Part shown: piece after piece, positions 8,301 through 16,844 of the stretch | Position numbering within the stretch: the stretch's first letter is position 1 | Layout of the letters: every line of letters begins with the position of its first letter | Position numbers and translations under genes: made by a program | Notes under the pieces: model-generated | Seen by the model: the letters and a program-made list of their open reading frames with translations, nothing else | Database searches by the model: none | What the model was told of the DNA's origin: nothing | NCBI GenBank assembly: GCA_038323965.1 | Contig: JBBQHM010000009.1 | Location: 1 to 37,862 of the forward strand | Direction of reading: 5' to 3' | Length of the DNA: 37,862 nt | From: JBBQHM01 sp038323965 | GTDB taxonomy: Bacteria; Verrucomicrobiota; Verrucomicrobiia; Chthoniobacterales; UBA10450

Positions 8301-9408
8301 ACGTATTGCAGCCCGCAAATTGTGTTTCGCCGAGGACTTCTTTGAGCGCTTCGAGTTCGTTGCCGAACTCGCGACCCATGCGAAGTCGCGTAGCCACACA
8401 GTCGAAAAAAAGTGCGACACCCGGTTCATGCCCGTTGAGCTGCTCCACTGCGGCTCGGGTTGCGTTTGCCGCTGCTTCCCTCGCGGAAGCCGAGTCGGTA
8501 CTCATCAGGCAGACGGCGGCCCCCTGCGGAATTTCCGCAGCGCAAACCACTGAACGATCAGCATTCACCGCCAAGGGTACGCGCAATTTATAACCGTCCC
8601 CGGTATCGATCCCCAAGATGTTATGCAGAAAAAACGGCATTGGGTCTCCGACATCAAACTTCTGACCCGTGGCCTCGGCGTGCTCGCGAAATACGTCGAG
8701 CACTGGTGCCGCGTTGAGACTCACGAGAGTCGCGCCGCGCGCTTCCGTTACACGCATGGGCGCAGTCGCGGGGCTCCAGCCGTGGCGTACCCCAATGCCG
8801 ATCGGTTTCTCCGACACGATTTCAAGCGCGACCGCCGCATCGCTGGCAATCTCGCTCCCGACAAAAACTTGCGTCCGGTGGAAGTCGGCGTCGTCTCCGG
8901 CGCCTCCGCCGAAAAATTGGTGACTGCCGCCGGTCTTGACGGTCAGCTCTTCGATCAACTCGTCCGCGTGGCCCGCGAGCGCGTCGGTCAGGATCAAGGC
9001 CGAGCAATACTCATTGGAGCCCGCCTCACCGCAGCGAAAATCGCGCACCATGTCCGCGGCCGCTTTTCGTCGGTCCGTGCTAATGCCGCGGCCGATCCCA
9101 ACGGCAAATTGGATGGACGGGGAGCTGAGCGCGACCGCACATGCTCTCCCAACACCATGGGTGTCGTTTGTGAATTCCCCCGCCGACGAACAGCCGACAA
9201 TAATTTTTGCGCGCGTTCGTTCGGTCAGGCATGCCACCAGGGCTGCGGCATCATATTTCGGTGAGACAAATAAGATGACGGCATCTGGAGGCCGGCCTCC
9301 GAGTTGCGTCGCAATTTGATCGCCTAACGAATTACCTGCTTCGCGACTATCATCCGCTGCAGTGTAAACAACGACGCTTTGAGTCTTTGCGGAACTAGCG
9401 GCAAGCAT
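8221..9408 (-). CDS. FIST N- and C-domain sensory protein
   Basis: A 395-aa protein with the two-part FIST architecture. The N-terminal domain includes AVILFVSPKYD, TRAKIIVGCSSAGEF and later GGGAGDDADFHRTQVFVG. The C-terminal domain carries GIGVRHGWSPATAPMRVTEARGATL, FLHNILGIDTGDGYKLRVPLAV and ALFFDCVATRLRMGREFGNEL-x6-LGETQFAGCNTYGQVA. FIST domains are small-ligand sensors, often proposed to bind amino acids, and feed into signal transduction. The ATG at 9408 is preferred, with an in-frame GTG at 9417 as an alternative. It overlaps the hybrid kinase downstream, so it probably provides the ligand input for that kinase. No transmembrane segment is seen. Confidence 0.9.
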   Translation of the reverse strand: MLAASSAKTQSVVVYTAADDSREAGNSLGDQIATQLGGRPPDAVILFVSPKYDAAALVACLTERTRAKIIVGCSSAGEFTNDTHGVGRACAVALSSPSIQFAVGIGRGISTDRRKAAADMVRDFRCGEAGSNEYCSALILTDALAGHADELIEELTVKTGGSHQFFGGGAGDDADFHRTQVFVGSEIASDAAVALEIVSEKPIGIGVRHGWSPATAPMRVTEARGATLVSLNAAPVLDVFREHAEATGQKFDVGDPMPFFLHNILGIDTGDGYKLRVPLAVNADRSVVCAAEIPQGAAVCLMSTDSASAREAAANATRAAVEQLNGHEPGVALFFDCVATRLRMGREFGNELEALKEVLGETQFAGCNTYGQVARTTGQFNGFHNCTAVVCVLPA

Positions 9409-9469
9409 TACTCGCACTGTCGTTGTTGCACCATCTTATGCAATCTTCCGAAAGATTCGAGGAAATGAA

Positions 9470-10534
9470 ATGAGCGACGAAACAACCCCGGGCTCGACCA
9501 GGCCGCCGCGTCGTCCCCGTTATCGCGGAAAAAATCCGCGCCAATTTTCAGATAGGTACAAGGAGCGCGATCCTGGTCGTTACCCCGAAACGGTGGCCAA
9601 GGTTATCGCCTCTGGAAAAACTCCCGCCGGATCCCATCGGCCCATCATGTCGGAGGAAATCATGGAAGTGCTGACACCAAGGGCAGGGGAGATTGCGGTC
9701 GACGCAACAATCGGATACGGCGGGCACGCGCAGGAAATTCTCGAACGAATCCAACCCGGCGGTCGATTACTGGGACTGGATGTCGATCCAATCGAACTGC
9801 CGCGTACTGAAGCGAGGTTGCGTTCGATAGGGCGCAGCGCCGGTCTCGCTGTCTATCGAAGTAACTTCGCTGGTTTGCCGAAGATTCTGGCGGAGGCCGG
9901 ATTGGCGGGGGCAGATCTAATCGTGGCAGACCTCGGCGTCTCTTCGATGCAGCTGGATGATCCGGCGCGCGGCTTTTCCATGAAGTCCGATGGCCCGCTG
10001 GACATGCGGATGAATCCCACGCGCGGACGATCAGCCGCCAATTTATTACGTGACTTGGACGCCCGAAAACTATCGCGACTCCTGCAGGAGAATGCTGATG
10101 AACCTCATGCGGACGTGCTGGGCATCGCCCTCGCCGGAGAGTCGCTGAAGACAACGAAGTCGTTAGCAGCGGCAGTGACCGCAGCATTATCACGAGTACG
10201 AAAAGAGGAGATTGATCAATCCATTCGACGTGTCTTCCAAGCGTTGCGCATCGCAGTAAACGACGAATTTTCGGCGCTCAACGCATTCCTGCGACAGTTA
10301 CCAGCTTGCCTCAATCCCGGAGGTCGAGTGGCTGTCCTGACTTTTCATTCGGGCGAGGATCGACGCGTGAAAAAGGCCTTCGCGGAGGGGGAGCGAGCGG
10401 GGCTCTACAGTAACATCGCAAGAGAGGTTGTCCGCGCCGGTCCGGAGGAACGGCTCAATAATCCACGATCCACCTCCGCGAAGCTTCGATGGGCGCGACG
10501 TTCCGACGGACGAGCCTCAAATAGAGAAAACTAA
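9470..10534 (+). CDS. rsmH: RsmH-type 16S rRNA C1402 N4-methyltransferase, N-terminally extended variant
   Basis: A 354-aa S-adenosylmethionine-dependent methyltransferase of the MraW/RsmH family. Seen: H-R-P-I-M at about 57-61, the SAM loop D-A-T-I-G-Y-G-G-H, GLDVDPI, D-L-G-V-S-S-M-Q-L-D-D-P-A-R-G-F-S, D-M-R-M-N-P and FQALRIAVNDE. The usual FHSLEDR is FHSGEDR here. A basic extension of about 55 residues rich in Pro/Arg precedes the family start. The YGEE segment after DMRMNP is diverged. GAGGAA six bases upstream of ATG is a good ribosome site. It does not sit in a division/cell-wall cluster (no mraZ, ftsI or mur gene nearby), so it could be a paralogue with another target. Confidence 0.83.
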   Translation: MSDETTPGSTRPPRRPRYRGKNPRQFSDRYKERDPGRYPETVAKVIASGKTPAGSHRPIMSEEIMEVLTPRAGEIAVDATIGYGGHAQEILERIQPGGRLLGLDVDPIELPRTEARLRSIGRSAGLAVYRSNFAGLPKILAEAGLAGADLIVADLGVSSMQLDDPARGFSMKSDGPLDMRMNPTRGRSAANLLRDLDARKLSRLLQENADEPHADVLGIALAGESLKTTKSLAAAVTAALSRVRKEEIDQSIRRVFQALRIAVNDEFSALNAFLRQLPACLNPGGRVAVLTFHSGEDRRVKKAFAEGERAGLYSNIAREVVRAGPEERLNNPRSTSAKLRWARRSDGRASNREN

Positions 10535-10581
10535 TTAATCGAGGCCGTTTTAAGGTTTGAAACGAATTCTCCTCTGAAAGC

Positions 10582-11628
10582 ATGAAAATCCATTTGTTGC
10601 GCACGATATCCGCCTCCTTTGCACTGCTGGCCGCGCTCAGTGCCGGCCCGGTGGAAGCTGGTCCCATTGACCCCGCGACCGACCCAAACATCGACGTCCC
10701 AGTTCGAGCTTTCCTCAAAAAGCTGAACGCCGGAAGCGACAAGCCGATCGAGCAGTTGAAGCCAGCCGAAGCCCGGCAAGTGCTGGCCGGTGCTCAGAAG
10801 TCGGTAAAGGTCGATCTTTCTGGAGTTGAAACGAAAGAGAAGAGCATCGAGGTCGACGGCGCCGCCGTGAAGCTGACAGTTGTACGTCCGGTAGGCGCGA
10901 CGGGCGAACTTCCTGCGTTCATGTTCTTTCATGGTGGCGGTTGGGTTCTAGGCGATTTCCCAACGCACGAACGTTTTGTCCGGGATCTCGTGGCAGGGTC
11001 CGGCGCGGTCGCAGTCTTTGTGAATTACACACCTTCTCCCGAAGCTCATTACCCGATTGCAATCAATCAGGCATACGCGGCAACGAAATGGGTAGCCGAG
11101 CATGGCAAGGAAATAGGGGTGGATGGGAAGCGCCTGGCGGTAGCGGGTAATAGCGCCGGCGGGAACATGGCCGCAGTAGTCGCGATCATGGCGAAGGAGA
11201 AGCAAGGACCGGAGATCAAGCTCCAGCTTCTATTCTGGCCGGTCACTGACGCTACCTTCGAGACCGCTTCCTATAACCAGTTTGCGACTGACCGTTTCCT
11301 AACGAAGAAGATGATGATGTGGTTCTGGGATAATTACACCACCGACGCGAACACGCGGAAAGATATTCACGCTTCCCCGGCGCAAGCTACGGTCGAACAA
11401 TTGAAAGGGCTGCCGCCAGCATTTGTAATGACGGCGGAGAACGATGTTCTGAGAGACGAAGGTGAAGCCTACGCGCGCAAACTCGGCGAGGCAGGTGTCG
11501 TTGTGTCCGCAGTTCGCTACGACGGGCTGATCCATGACTTCGGCCTGCTGAACGCGCTCAGCGACGTGCCAGGGACGAAAGCTGCGATGCGTCAGGCTTC
11601 AGCCGAACTAAAAAAGGCGTTGCAATAA
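10582..11628 (+). CDS. Secreted alpha/beta hydrolase of the hormone-sensitive-lipase family
   Basis: A 348-aa exported esterase-like enzyme. A signal peptide (MKIHLLRTISASFALLAALSAG, cleavage near VEA-G) leads into a hydrolase domain. The HSL hallmarks are visible: the oxyanion motif H-G-G-G-W-V-L-G, the nucleophile elbow G-N-S-A-G-G, the acid in TAENDVLRDEGEAYA and the catalytic His in GLIHDFG. The family cleaves short-chain esters and some lipids or carbamates. Located 47 bp after rsmH on the same strand, but the pairing has no evident functional meaning. Confidence 0.9.
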   Translation: MKIHLLRTISASFALLAALSAGPVEAGPIDPATDPNIDVPVRAFLKKLNAGSDKPIEQLKPAEARQVLAGAQKSVKVDLSGVETKEKSIEVDGAAVKLTVVRPVGATGELPAFMFFHGGGWVLGDFPTHERFVRDLVAGSGAVAVFVNYTPSPEAHYPIAINQAYAATKWVAEHGKEIGVDGKRLAVAGNSAGGNMAAVVAIMAKEKQGPEIKLQLLFWPVTDATFETASYNQFATDRFLTKKMMMWFWDNYTTDANTRKDIHASPAQATVEQLKGLPPAFVMTAENDVLRDEGEAYARKLGEAGVVVSAVRYDGLIHDFGLLNALSDVPGTKAAMRQASAELKKALQ

Positions 11629-11650
11629 TCATCGCCTGGTCTGCGGTAGA

Positions 11651-12421
11651 CTAACGAATCTTCGACACGCGAACCTCTGGCCGATAAGTGATGCGGACCA
11701 GAAGATCCCCCCGTCCGCCGCGTGGCTTCGGCATCCCTTCGCCTTTAATGGTAAGTGTTTCGCCACGTTTAACGCGCGGCGGAATTGCCACACGGAGCTG
11801 ACCACCCACAGGACCCATAAGGTGTTCCCAGCCGCCAGTCTCCGCTTTCCGGTTGCTGACTCGCAGGTCCGTGCGCAGATCTGAGCCTCGGACTTTGAAG
11901 CGGGAGCCTGGCAGCGCTTTCAGCCGAATTAGCACAAAGCCGCCTTCGAAAGTGCCCGTCCTCGCCAATCGCAGTCGTGTGTTAGGAGCAGTGTTAGCTG
12001 GGATACAAACTTCATAGGTTTCCGGACCCGCGGGATTTGCCGGGTCGTTTACTTTGATTTCAATCGATGCTCCCCGGAGAAAGTCTTCGATTCGCAAGCG
12101 CACGTCCTGCGCGACGTTTCGCTCGATTTTCTGACCGCGCCCCGGCGCTTGCGCGCGACTCTTCCGATCTAGTCCCCGGTCGTAGGCACGACGTTTCGAC
12201 GGGTCACTGAGGGTTTCGTATGCCGCATTTAGCGACTGTGTTCTCCTACGCGCTTCCTCGTCATCTCGATTTACATCGGGATGATAACGTTTCGCGAGTT
12301 GTCGATAGGCATCACGGACCTGAATTCCACTACACCCGCGGTCGAGTCCTAGAGTCGCGTAATGATCACCATGAAAGCTATCCACTATTCCAGTTTCAGG
12401 CCTTGCCGCCGAATGTGACAT
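11651..12421 (-). CDS. DnaJ/CbpA-like co-chaperone
   Basis: About 256 aa. The J domain occupies residues 18-85 (YATLGLDRG, then K-R-Y-H-P-D-V-N with the essential HPD, and YETLSDPSKRRAYDRG). It is followed directly by a DnaJ C-terminal substrate-binding region (DVRLRIEDFLRG, GGFVLIRLKALPGSRFKVRGSDL, G-E-T-L-T-I-K-G-E-G-M-P). There is no Gly/Phe stretch and no zinc-finger CxxCxGxG repeats, so it belongs to the DnaJ type II/CbpA group that stimulates DnaK. Two tandem ATGs exist at 12427 and 12421. It overlaps the DUF5069 gene upstream, suggesting one transcript. Confidence 0.88.
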   Translation of the reverse strand: MSHSAARPETGIVDSFHGDHYATLGLDRGCSGIQVRDAYRQLAKRYHPDVNRDDEEARRRTQSLNAAYETLSDPSKRRAYDRGLDRKSRAQAPGRGQKIERNVAQDVRLRIEDFLRGASIEIKVNDPANPAGPETYEVCIPANTAPNTRLRLARTGTFEGGFVLIRLKALPGSRFKVRGSDLRTDLRVSNRKAETGGWEHLMGPVGGQLRVAIPPRVKRGETLTIKGEGMPKPRGGRGDLLVRITYRPEVRVSKIR

Positions 12422-12857
12422 GGTCATCGAGATCGAGATAGTCTGACCACGTCTTCACATCCTCGCGAGTCTTGCTTAAGTCGCCCACGCGTTTGGTGAA
12501 AAACTCCAGCGTCTCGACGTCGCCATCCGGGCCTCGTTCTTCGATGAAGTGATTCCACTGCTGGATTTCCCATGGCTCACGTTTTTTCGGGGCGTTTGCT
12601 TCAACCCACGTAACGATCTCGCCATCACCTTTCCCGGTGGCAAGCTCCGCTTGTAATGACTCAGCGGTGATTCCGGTAAATCGAAACCAGTGGTGATCCA
12701 TCGGGTTGTTGTATTTATGTTCACCGGCTCTGCCGGCGAGTTCGGCGCGGCCTTTATCGACAATGCGTGCCAGCAAAACGTAACCGCCCAGACGCACACG
12801 CGGACTCCGGGGTGGACGTTTCGTCAGATCTGGAGCGGAAAGTGAAAAACGGGTCAT
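12396..12857 (-). CDS. DUF5069 domain protein
   Basis: A 153-aa protein read from ATG at 12857; a GTG at 12881 adds eight residues that do not match the family start. The sequence opens with the DUF5069 signature DLTKRPPRSPRVRLGGY and continues with ARIVDKGRAELAG and GKGDGEIVTWV. Function unknown; the family is common in Verrucomicrobia and Planctomycetes. The last 26-32 bp overlap the start of the DnaJ-like gene, so the two are likely co-translated, though no known functional link supports a shared role. Divergent from the DEAD-box helicase. Confidence 0.85.
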   Translation of the reverse strand: MTRFSLSAPDLTKRPPRSPRVRLGGYVLLARIVDKGRAELAGRAGEHKYNNPMDHHWFRFTGITAESLQAELATGKGDGEIVTWVEANAPKKREPWEIQQWNHFIEERGPDGDVETLEFFTKRVGDLSKTREDVKTWSDYLDLDDHVTFGGKA

Positions 12858-12997
12858 CGGCCAAGATATCTGTGGTCGCACTTAAACCAAATGCCGAGGT
12901 CCATCGCATGGCGCTGGCCGGTGAGATAAGAAAATCACAACCTTCTCGGTAAGAATAGGTGCAGAATGTGCCTAACGAACGATAGTGGCATCTTACA

Positions 12998-14311
12998 ATG
13001 CCCTTCAGCGCTTTAAATTTATCTCCAAAAATTCTGCAAGCGGTGGCGGAAGCCGGTTACACTGAACCAACTCCGATCCAGGTGGCCGCGATCCCGCTCG
13101 TCCTCGCGGGAGATGATGTGATTGGCATTGCGCAAACCGGCACCGGAAAGACAGCGGCCTTCGTGCTGCCAATTCTCACGAAGCTCGCGGCGAAGGAAAG
13201 ACAACGCCGCGGCCCGCGTGCTTTAGTCGTCGCGCCAACCCGCGAGCTGGTGGTGCAGATAGAAGAAAACGTTCGCGCTTACGCCAAACATTTGCCGCTT
13301 CGAATGGCTACCGTTTATGGTGGGGTCAGCGAACGTCCCCAGATCGAAGCGCTGCGCGCCGGTCTGGATCTCGTCGTCGCCACCCCGGGACGACTGATTG
13401 ATCTAATGGATCAACGTGCGGCGGATCTTAGCGGGATCGAATTTCTGGTTTTGGATGAGGCGGATCGCATGCTCGACATGGGTTTTCTACCGCCAATTCG
13501 CAAGATCGTCCGAGCGCTGCCGGCGCAGCGGCAGACGCTGATGTTCTCGGCAACTCTCTCCCGGGAGATTGAAGCGCTAACACATGAGTTCCAGCGGTCG
13601 CCGAAGATTGTTGAGATTGGCCGCCGGGCGAATCCGGCGGAGACGGTGACGCAATTCGCCTACGAAGTTCGGACCCATTTGAAGCCCGCCCTGCTCCTGC
13701 ATCTTCTGAGCGATGCCAAATTTGATACCGTGCTGGTATTTACCCGCACGAAACATGGCGCCGATCGGATCGCGAAAAAACTCGAGGGCCGTGGCATCAA
13801 GACGGGAACGATCCATTCGAATCGATCGCAAAATCAGCGGTTGCGCGCGTTGAAGGACTTCAAGTCGGGCGCCGTGCGTGTGCTTGTCGCCACGGATATC
13901 GCCGCGCGCGGAATCGATGTAGATGGGATTTCCCACGTTGTTAATTTCGACTTCCCCATGCACTCGGAGGACTATGTGCATCGCATCGGTCGCACGGGTC
14001 GCGCGCAAGCCATCGGGGATGCGATTAGCTTCATCACGCCCGAGGACCAGGAGGCGCTGCACAAGCTGGAACGTTTTATCGGGCGCGGGATTGTGCGCAG
14101 GCGTGCTGAGGGATTTGACTACAATGCAGTGTCACCACCGCGCGAGGAGAGAAGTAACGGCGCGCGGAGAATTTCATCCGCGAAGGTGCAGCCGAAGTCG
14201 CCCGGCAATACGGCGCGAGGTAGCGGGGAAGCTGCGCAGCGTGACAGTGGTCGTCGTCCCCGGGGTTTTTCTTCAACCCGCTCGGGCTTCGGAAGATCTC
14301 GCGGTCGTTAG
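12998..14311 (+). CDS. DEAD-box ATP-dependent RNA helicase, RhlE-like
   Basis: A 437-aa helicase with all core motifs: Q-motif (F3 through P-T-P-I-Q near 25-28), motif I A-Q-T-G-T-G-K-T 45-52, P-T-R-E-L 80-84, T-P-G-R 129-132, D-E-A-D 153-156, S-A-T 184-186, and motif VI H-R-I-G-R-T-G-R 328-335. The C-terminal 60 residues are a disordered basic tail rich in Arg, Gly and Ser, probably for RNA binding. The family unwinds RNA duplexes in ribosome assembly or mRNA decay. RhlE-like is the best fit, but DeaD-type assignments cannot be excluded. Confidence 0.93.
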   Translation: MPFSALNLSPKILQAVAEAGYTEPTPIQVAAIPLVLAGDDVIGIAQTGTGKTAAFVLPILTKLAAKERQRRGPRALVVAPTRELVVQIEENVRAYAKHLPLRMATVYGGVSERPQIEALRAGLDLVVATPGRLIDLMDQRAADLSGIEFLVLDEADRMLDMGFLPPIRKIVRALPAQRQTLMFSATLSREIEALTHEFQRSPKIVEIGRRANPAETVTQFAYEVRTHLKPALLLHLLSDAKFDTVLVFTRTKHGADRIAKKLEGRGIKTGTIHSNRSQNQRLRALKDFKSGAVRVLVATDIAARGIDVDGISHVVNFDFPMHSEDYVHRIGRTGRAQAIGDAISFITPEDQEALHKLERFIGRGIVRRRAEGFDYNAVSPPREERSNGARRISSAKVQPKSPGNTARGSGEAAQRDSGRRPRGFSSTRSGFGRSRGR

Positions 14312-14320
14312 GTAACGGGT

Positions 14321-15190
14321 CTAATCGGTAGGCGCCTGCTTCCCGAAAATCACCAGCGCGATCCCGGCGAGGATGGTGGTGGAAGCTGCAGCCATGCGGA
14401 TCGTCATCGATTCACCGAGAAGCAGGATTCCTCCGATCGCGGCGAAGACTGGCACGCTCAATTGCACCGCCGCCGCCGTAGTGGATCGCAATCGCGGAAG
14501 CACCGTATACCAAATTACGTAGCCGACGCCGGATGTTATCGTACCAGAAGCGGCTGCGTAGAAGAGGCCTGTCTGGTCGGCGTGAAGCTGTCCGCGAAAA
14601 AGACAAATCAGGATTACGGAAAAGGGGACTGCGCAGATGAAATTCCCGGCAGTGGTTGCGATTGCATCGCGGGATGATTTTCCCCGCAGCGAATAAATGC
14701 CCCAGCAGGCGCCGCTGAAGAGCATCAGGGCGGAGCTGGAAAGCGGGGGCGCGGAGAGACCACGCGCCAGCAGTATAACGAGACCTATGCACGCGAAAAA
14801 AAATCCGACCTTCTGGGACAAACAGAGTCGTTCGCCTTGGTAGAAGCCCCAGAAGATCATCGAGACCTGCACCGCTCCGAAAAGCAAAAGCGCACCCGTT
14901 CCCGCAGGGAGATTTATGTAAGCGAAGGAGAATGCCGCCGCGTAACTGAAGAGCGCGAAAGCGGATAGCCAGTTGCCGTTCGTCAATCCCGGGTGTCTCT
15001 CTTCGACGCGACGGAGGGATCGACAAACGGTAATTAACCAGATTGCACCCGCGCCTGAGGCCAGGCGGATAAAAGTAAAAGTGGCCGCGTCAATCCGTGC
15101 ATCCTGCAAGGCCAACCGGCAGAGAATGGAATTCGCGGCAAATGAGACTAATGCCGCTGCAGTTAGTAAAAGCAGGAACGGAAGTTTCAC
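14321..15190 (-). CDS. EamA/DMT-family transporter
   Basis: A roughly 289-aa integral membrane protein with about ten hydrophobic helices arranged as two EamA repeats. The start is uncertain: GTG at 15190 puts the protein directly into the first helix (KLPFLLLLTAAALVSF), while TTG at 15250 would add 20 hydrophilic residues. Seen are FTFIRLASGAGAIW in the first repeat and GTITSGVGYVIWYTVLPRLRSTTAAAVQLSVPVFAAIGG with LLGESM in the second, matching the drug/metabolite transporter signature. Likely exports a small metabolite; substrate unknown. Convergent with the helicase (9 bp apart). Confidence 0.87.
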   Translation of the reverse strand: MKLPFLLLLTAAALVSFAANSILCRLALQDARIDAATFTFIRLASGAGAIWLITVCRSLRRVEERHPGLTNGNWLSAFALFSYAAAFSFAYINLPAGTGALLLFGAVQVSMIFWGFYQGERLCLSQKVGFFFACIGLVILLARGLSAPPLSSSALMLFSGACWGIYSLRGKSSRDAIATTAGNFICAVPFSVILICLFRGQLHADQTGLFYAAASGTITSGVGYVIWYTVLPRLRSTTAAAVQLSVPVFAAIGGILLLGESMTIRMAAASTTILAGIALVIFGKQAPTD

Positions 15191-15267
15191 CTTTCTCGAG
15201 TAATCCGACTTATCCTGGTCTGCGTCTTGCCACTTGCTTTCAACTGGCAACCGTTGTTGCTCTCGGG

Positions 15268-15804
15268 ATGAAACGCTTTCTCGAACTCGGAGTCACAATG
15301 ATCGCGTTCACGATGGTGAGTTGTACGAGCCTTCAACCATCTACTTTCTCGGCTGGACGTCCGTTCTTTGATCCCATAAAGTTTTTCGCTGGCAAGACAA
15401 GTTCCTCGGGCGTGATGGAGAATCGGCGCGGGGTGCCCATGCAGGTTGTTACCACGAAGACGTCCGGGAAGGTTACGGGTGACATTTTGAAAGTGGAACA
15501 AAGTATCGTGCTAGGAAATTCGCCGCCGCAATATCGTTCATGGAAGCTGCGCAAAGTAGATAGTCACCATTACGAGGCGACCGCGAATGACATTGTGGGC
15601 ATCGCTCGAGGCGAAGCTTACGGGAATACATTTCACTGGATCTTTACGCTTGCCCTAACTCCAGGGAACCCGCTGAAAAACATCACCATGAGCCAGTGGA
15701 TGTATTTGCAGCCGGATGGAAGAACCATGATCAACCATTCCACGCTCAGTAAATTTGGAATTGTCGTCGCCCAAGTCACCGAGCAATTCCGGCGCGCCGA
15801 ATAA
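15268..15804 (+). CDS. DUF3833-type lipoprotein
   Basis: A 178-aa protein read from ATG at 15268. Longer in-frame reading from 15097 would run antisense through the EamA gene and is rejected. The N-terminus MKRFLELGVTMIAFTMVSC is a lipoprotein signal with lipobox (MVSC). The mature part follows the DUF3833 pattern: F-F-x-G-x-T-S-S-S-G-V, a basic segment, YRSWKLRKVDSHHYEA, DIVGIARGEAYGN, MSQWMYLQPDGRTMINHSTLSKFGI and VTEQFRR. It is probably an outer-membrane or periplasmic lipid-binding-like protein; function unknown. Confidence 0.77.
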   Translation: MKRFLELGVTMIAFTMVSCTSLQPSTFSAGRPFFDPIKFFAGKTSSSGVMENRRGVPMQVVTTKTSGKVTGDILKVEQSIVLGNSPPQYRSWKLRKVDSHHYEATANDIVGIARGEAYGNTFHWIFTLALTPGNPLKNITMSQWMYLQPDGRTMINHSTLSKFGIVVAQVTEQFRRAE

Positions 15805-15860
15805 CTATCTGTCGCGCGATCGATTGGCGCGGAGTTGGGCGATAACGTGTATACTTGGGT

Positions 15861-16238
15861 ATGTCCGATCCAAGAAATGTAGCGCACGATAAGAAGGTGA
15901 AGCAGGAGAAAAATCCGAAGAAATCGCGCGGGAATAAAGCTGCCGGGGAAAACGAAGGGACGGACACACCGGCGATTGCTGCTGTGCCGCACTCTCCGGC
16001 GGATCATGAGAAATCGGTGGCCGTCCTCTCTAAATTGAAGGAGATGGAATTCCACTCGCGCGCCAATATCGAGACCCTTGCCGGGCTGACCCTAACTGTT
16101 GAGGACGAGCTAAAGCAGAAAGAATTTTCGGATCCAATTGGCGGTCTCTATTCTGCGCAGGACTCTTTTCAAACTAAGATCGCAGACCTCATCGAGCGCT
16201 ATGAAGCAAAGTGCGAGAGCCTGAAGCCTGCGAGTTAG
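15861..16238 (+). CDS. Small charged hypothetical protein
   Basis: A 125-aa protein not recognised. The start is ATG at 15861 (an in-frame TTG lies six bases earlier). Residues 1-45 are Lys/Glu/Asp-rich and probably disordered. Residues 50-125 are predicted helical with heptad-like spacing (VAVLSKLKEMEFHSRANIE, VEDELKQKEF, KIADLIERYEAKCESL), so a coiled coil is possible. No signal peptide or membrane segment. It sits 17 bp upstream of the DUF5522 gene on the same strand and may share its transcript. Confidence 0.55.
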   Translation: MSDPRNVAHDKKVKQEKNPKKSRGNKAAGENEGTDTPAIAAVPHSPADHEKSVAVLSKLKEMEFHSRANIETLAGLTLTVEDELKQKEFSDPIGGLYSAQDSFQTKIADLIERYEAKCESLKPAS

Positions 16239-16255
16239 TAAGGCGGGGAGGCGCA

Positions 16256-16405
16256 ATGCGGATCGAGGCCATTGCGAGCGCCGGAGATTTTGACGCGGCT
16301 GGAGCCTTGACCCGCGAATTTCTGCTGAGACGCGGGCATTGCTGCCACGAAGAGTGTCGCAATTGTCCCTACGCCGAAAAAATTCCGGCAAACGCTCTGC
16401 GATAA
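16256..16405 (+). CDS. DUF5522-type cysteine-rich mini-protein
   Basis: A 49-aa protein that ends in the conserved block R-R-G-H-C-C-H-E-E-C-R-N-C-P-Y, the hallmark of DUF5522, which is probably a small metal-binding or redox site with four cysteines. GGGAGG five bases before the ATG at 16256 is the strongest ribosome site in this region and fixes the start. The last 37 bases overlap the 3' end of the convergent DoxX gene. Function is unknown; similar proteins are found in many Bacteroidetes and Verrucomicrobia. Confidence 0.72.
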   Translation: MRIEAIASAGDFDAAGALTREFLLRRGHCCHEECRNCPYAEKIPANALR

Positions 16406-16740
16406 CTCCACAGTAAAAACGCGAACAGTAGCGATACGACGACAGCAGTGACAATGCCCGACCGATCCATGACCATGTGGAAGAGTGCGACATTCACAAT
16501 GATGGGTCCCAAAAGTGTGAGTCCGAGCGGGACGTAGCGACCGACAAGTAGCAGGAGGCCACCAATGACCTGAAGGGCTGCTATGACTTGGAGATAGCCA
16601 GTGTTATACATCGATTCGATGAATTGCCCGGCAAAGCCTGACATCGGTGGCATGGGAATGAAATGAAGGAAAGCGTTCGAACCGAAGACAGCAAAGATAA
16701 GGCCGAGAAGGATTCGGGCGATGATGGTAGCGATTCTCAC
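16369..16740 (-). CDS. DoxX-family membrane protein
   Basis: A 123-aa protein with four hydrophobic helices (IIARILLGLIFAVFGSNAF, YLQVIAALQVIGGLLLLVG, LGLTLLGPIIVNVALFHMV and VVVSLLFAFLLWSY). The layout R-x-x-L-G-x-x-F-x-x-x-G, then FIPMPP and G-x-L-L-L-x-G-R-x-x-P-L-G-L, is typical of DoxX/DoxD. The start is GTG at 16740. DoxX proteins are inner-membrane, often linked to redox or thiosulfate metabolism, but this one has no such neighbour. Confidence 0.85.
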   Translation of the reverse strand: MRIATIIARILLGLIFAVFGSNAFLHFIPMPPMSGFAGQFIESMYNTGYLQVIAALQVIGGLLLLVGRYVPLGLTLLGPIIVNVALFHMVMDRSGIVTAVVVSLLFAFLLWSYRRAFAGIFSA

Positions 16741-16844
16741 AGAAGGATTCTGTCTCGACCTTTCCTAAAAACCAACGACGAATTTCACCGGACGGGAGGC
16801 CAAGATCATTTGGTAGGTCAGTTTAAACTACGGCATTTCATCGC

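Noticed and set aside
15097..15267. N-terminal extension of the DUF3833 lipoprotein to 15097
   Set aside because: The extension runs antisense through the EamA transporter and would bury the lipoprotein signal that begins at 15268.
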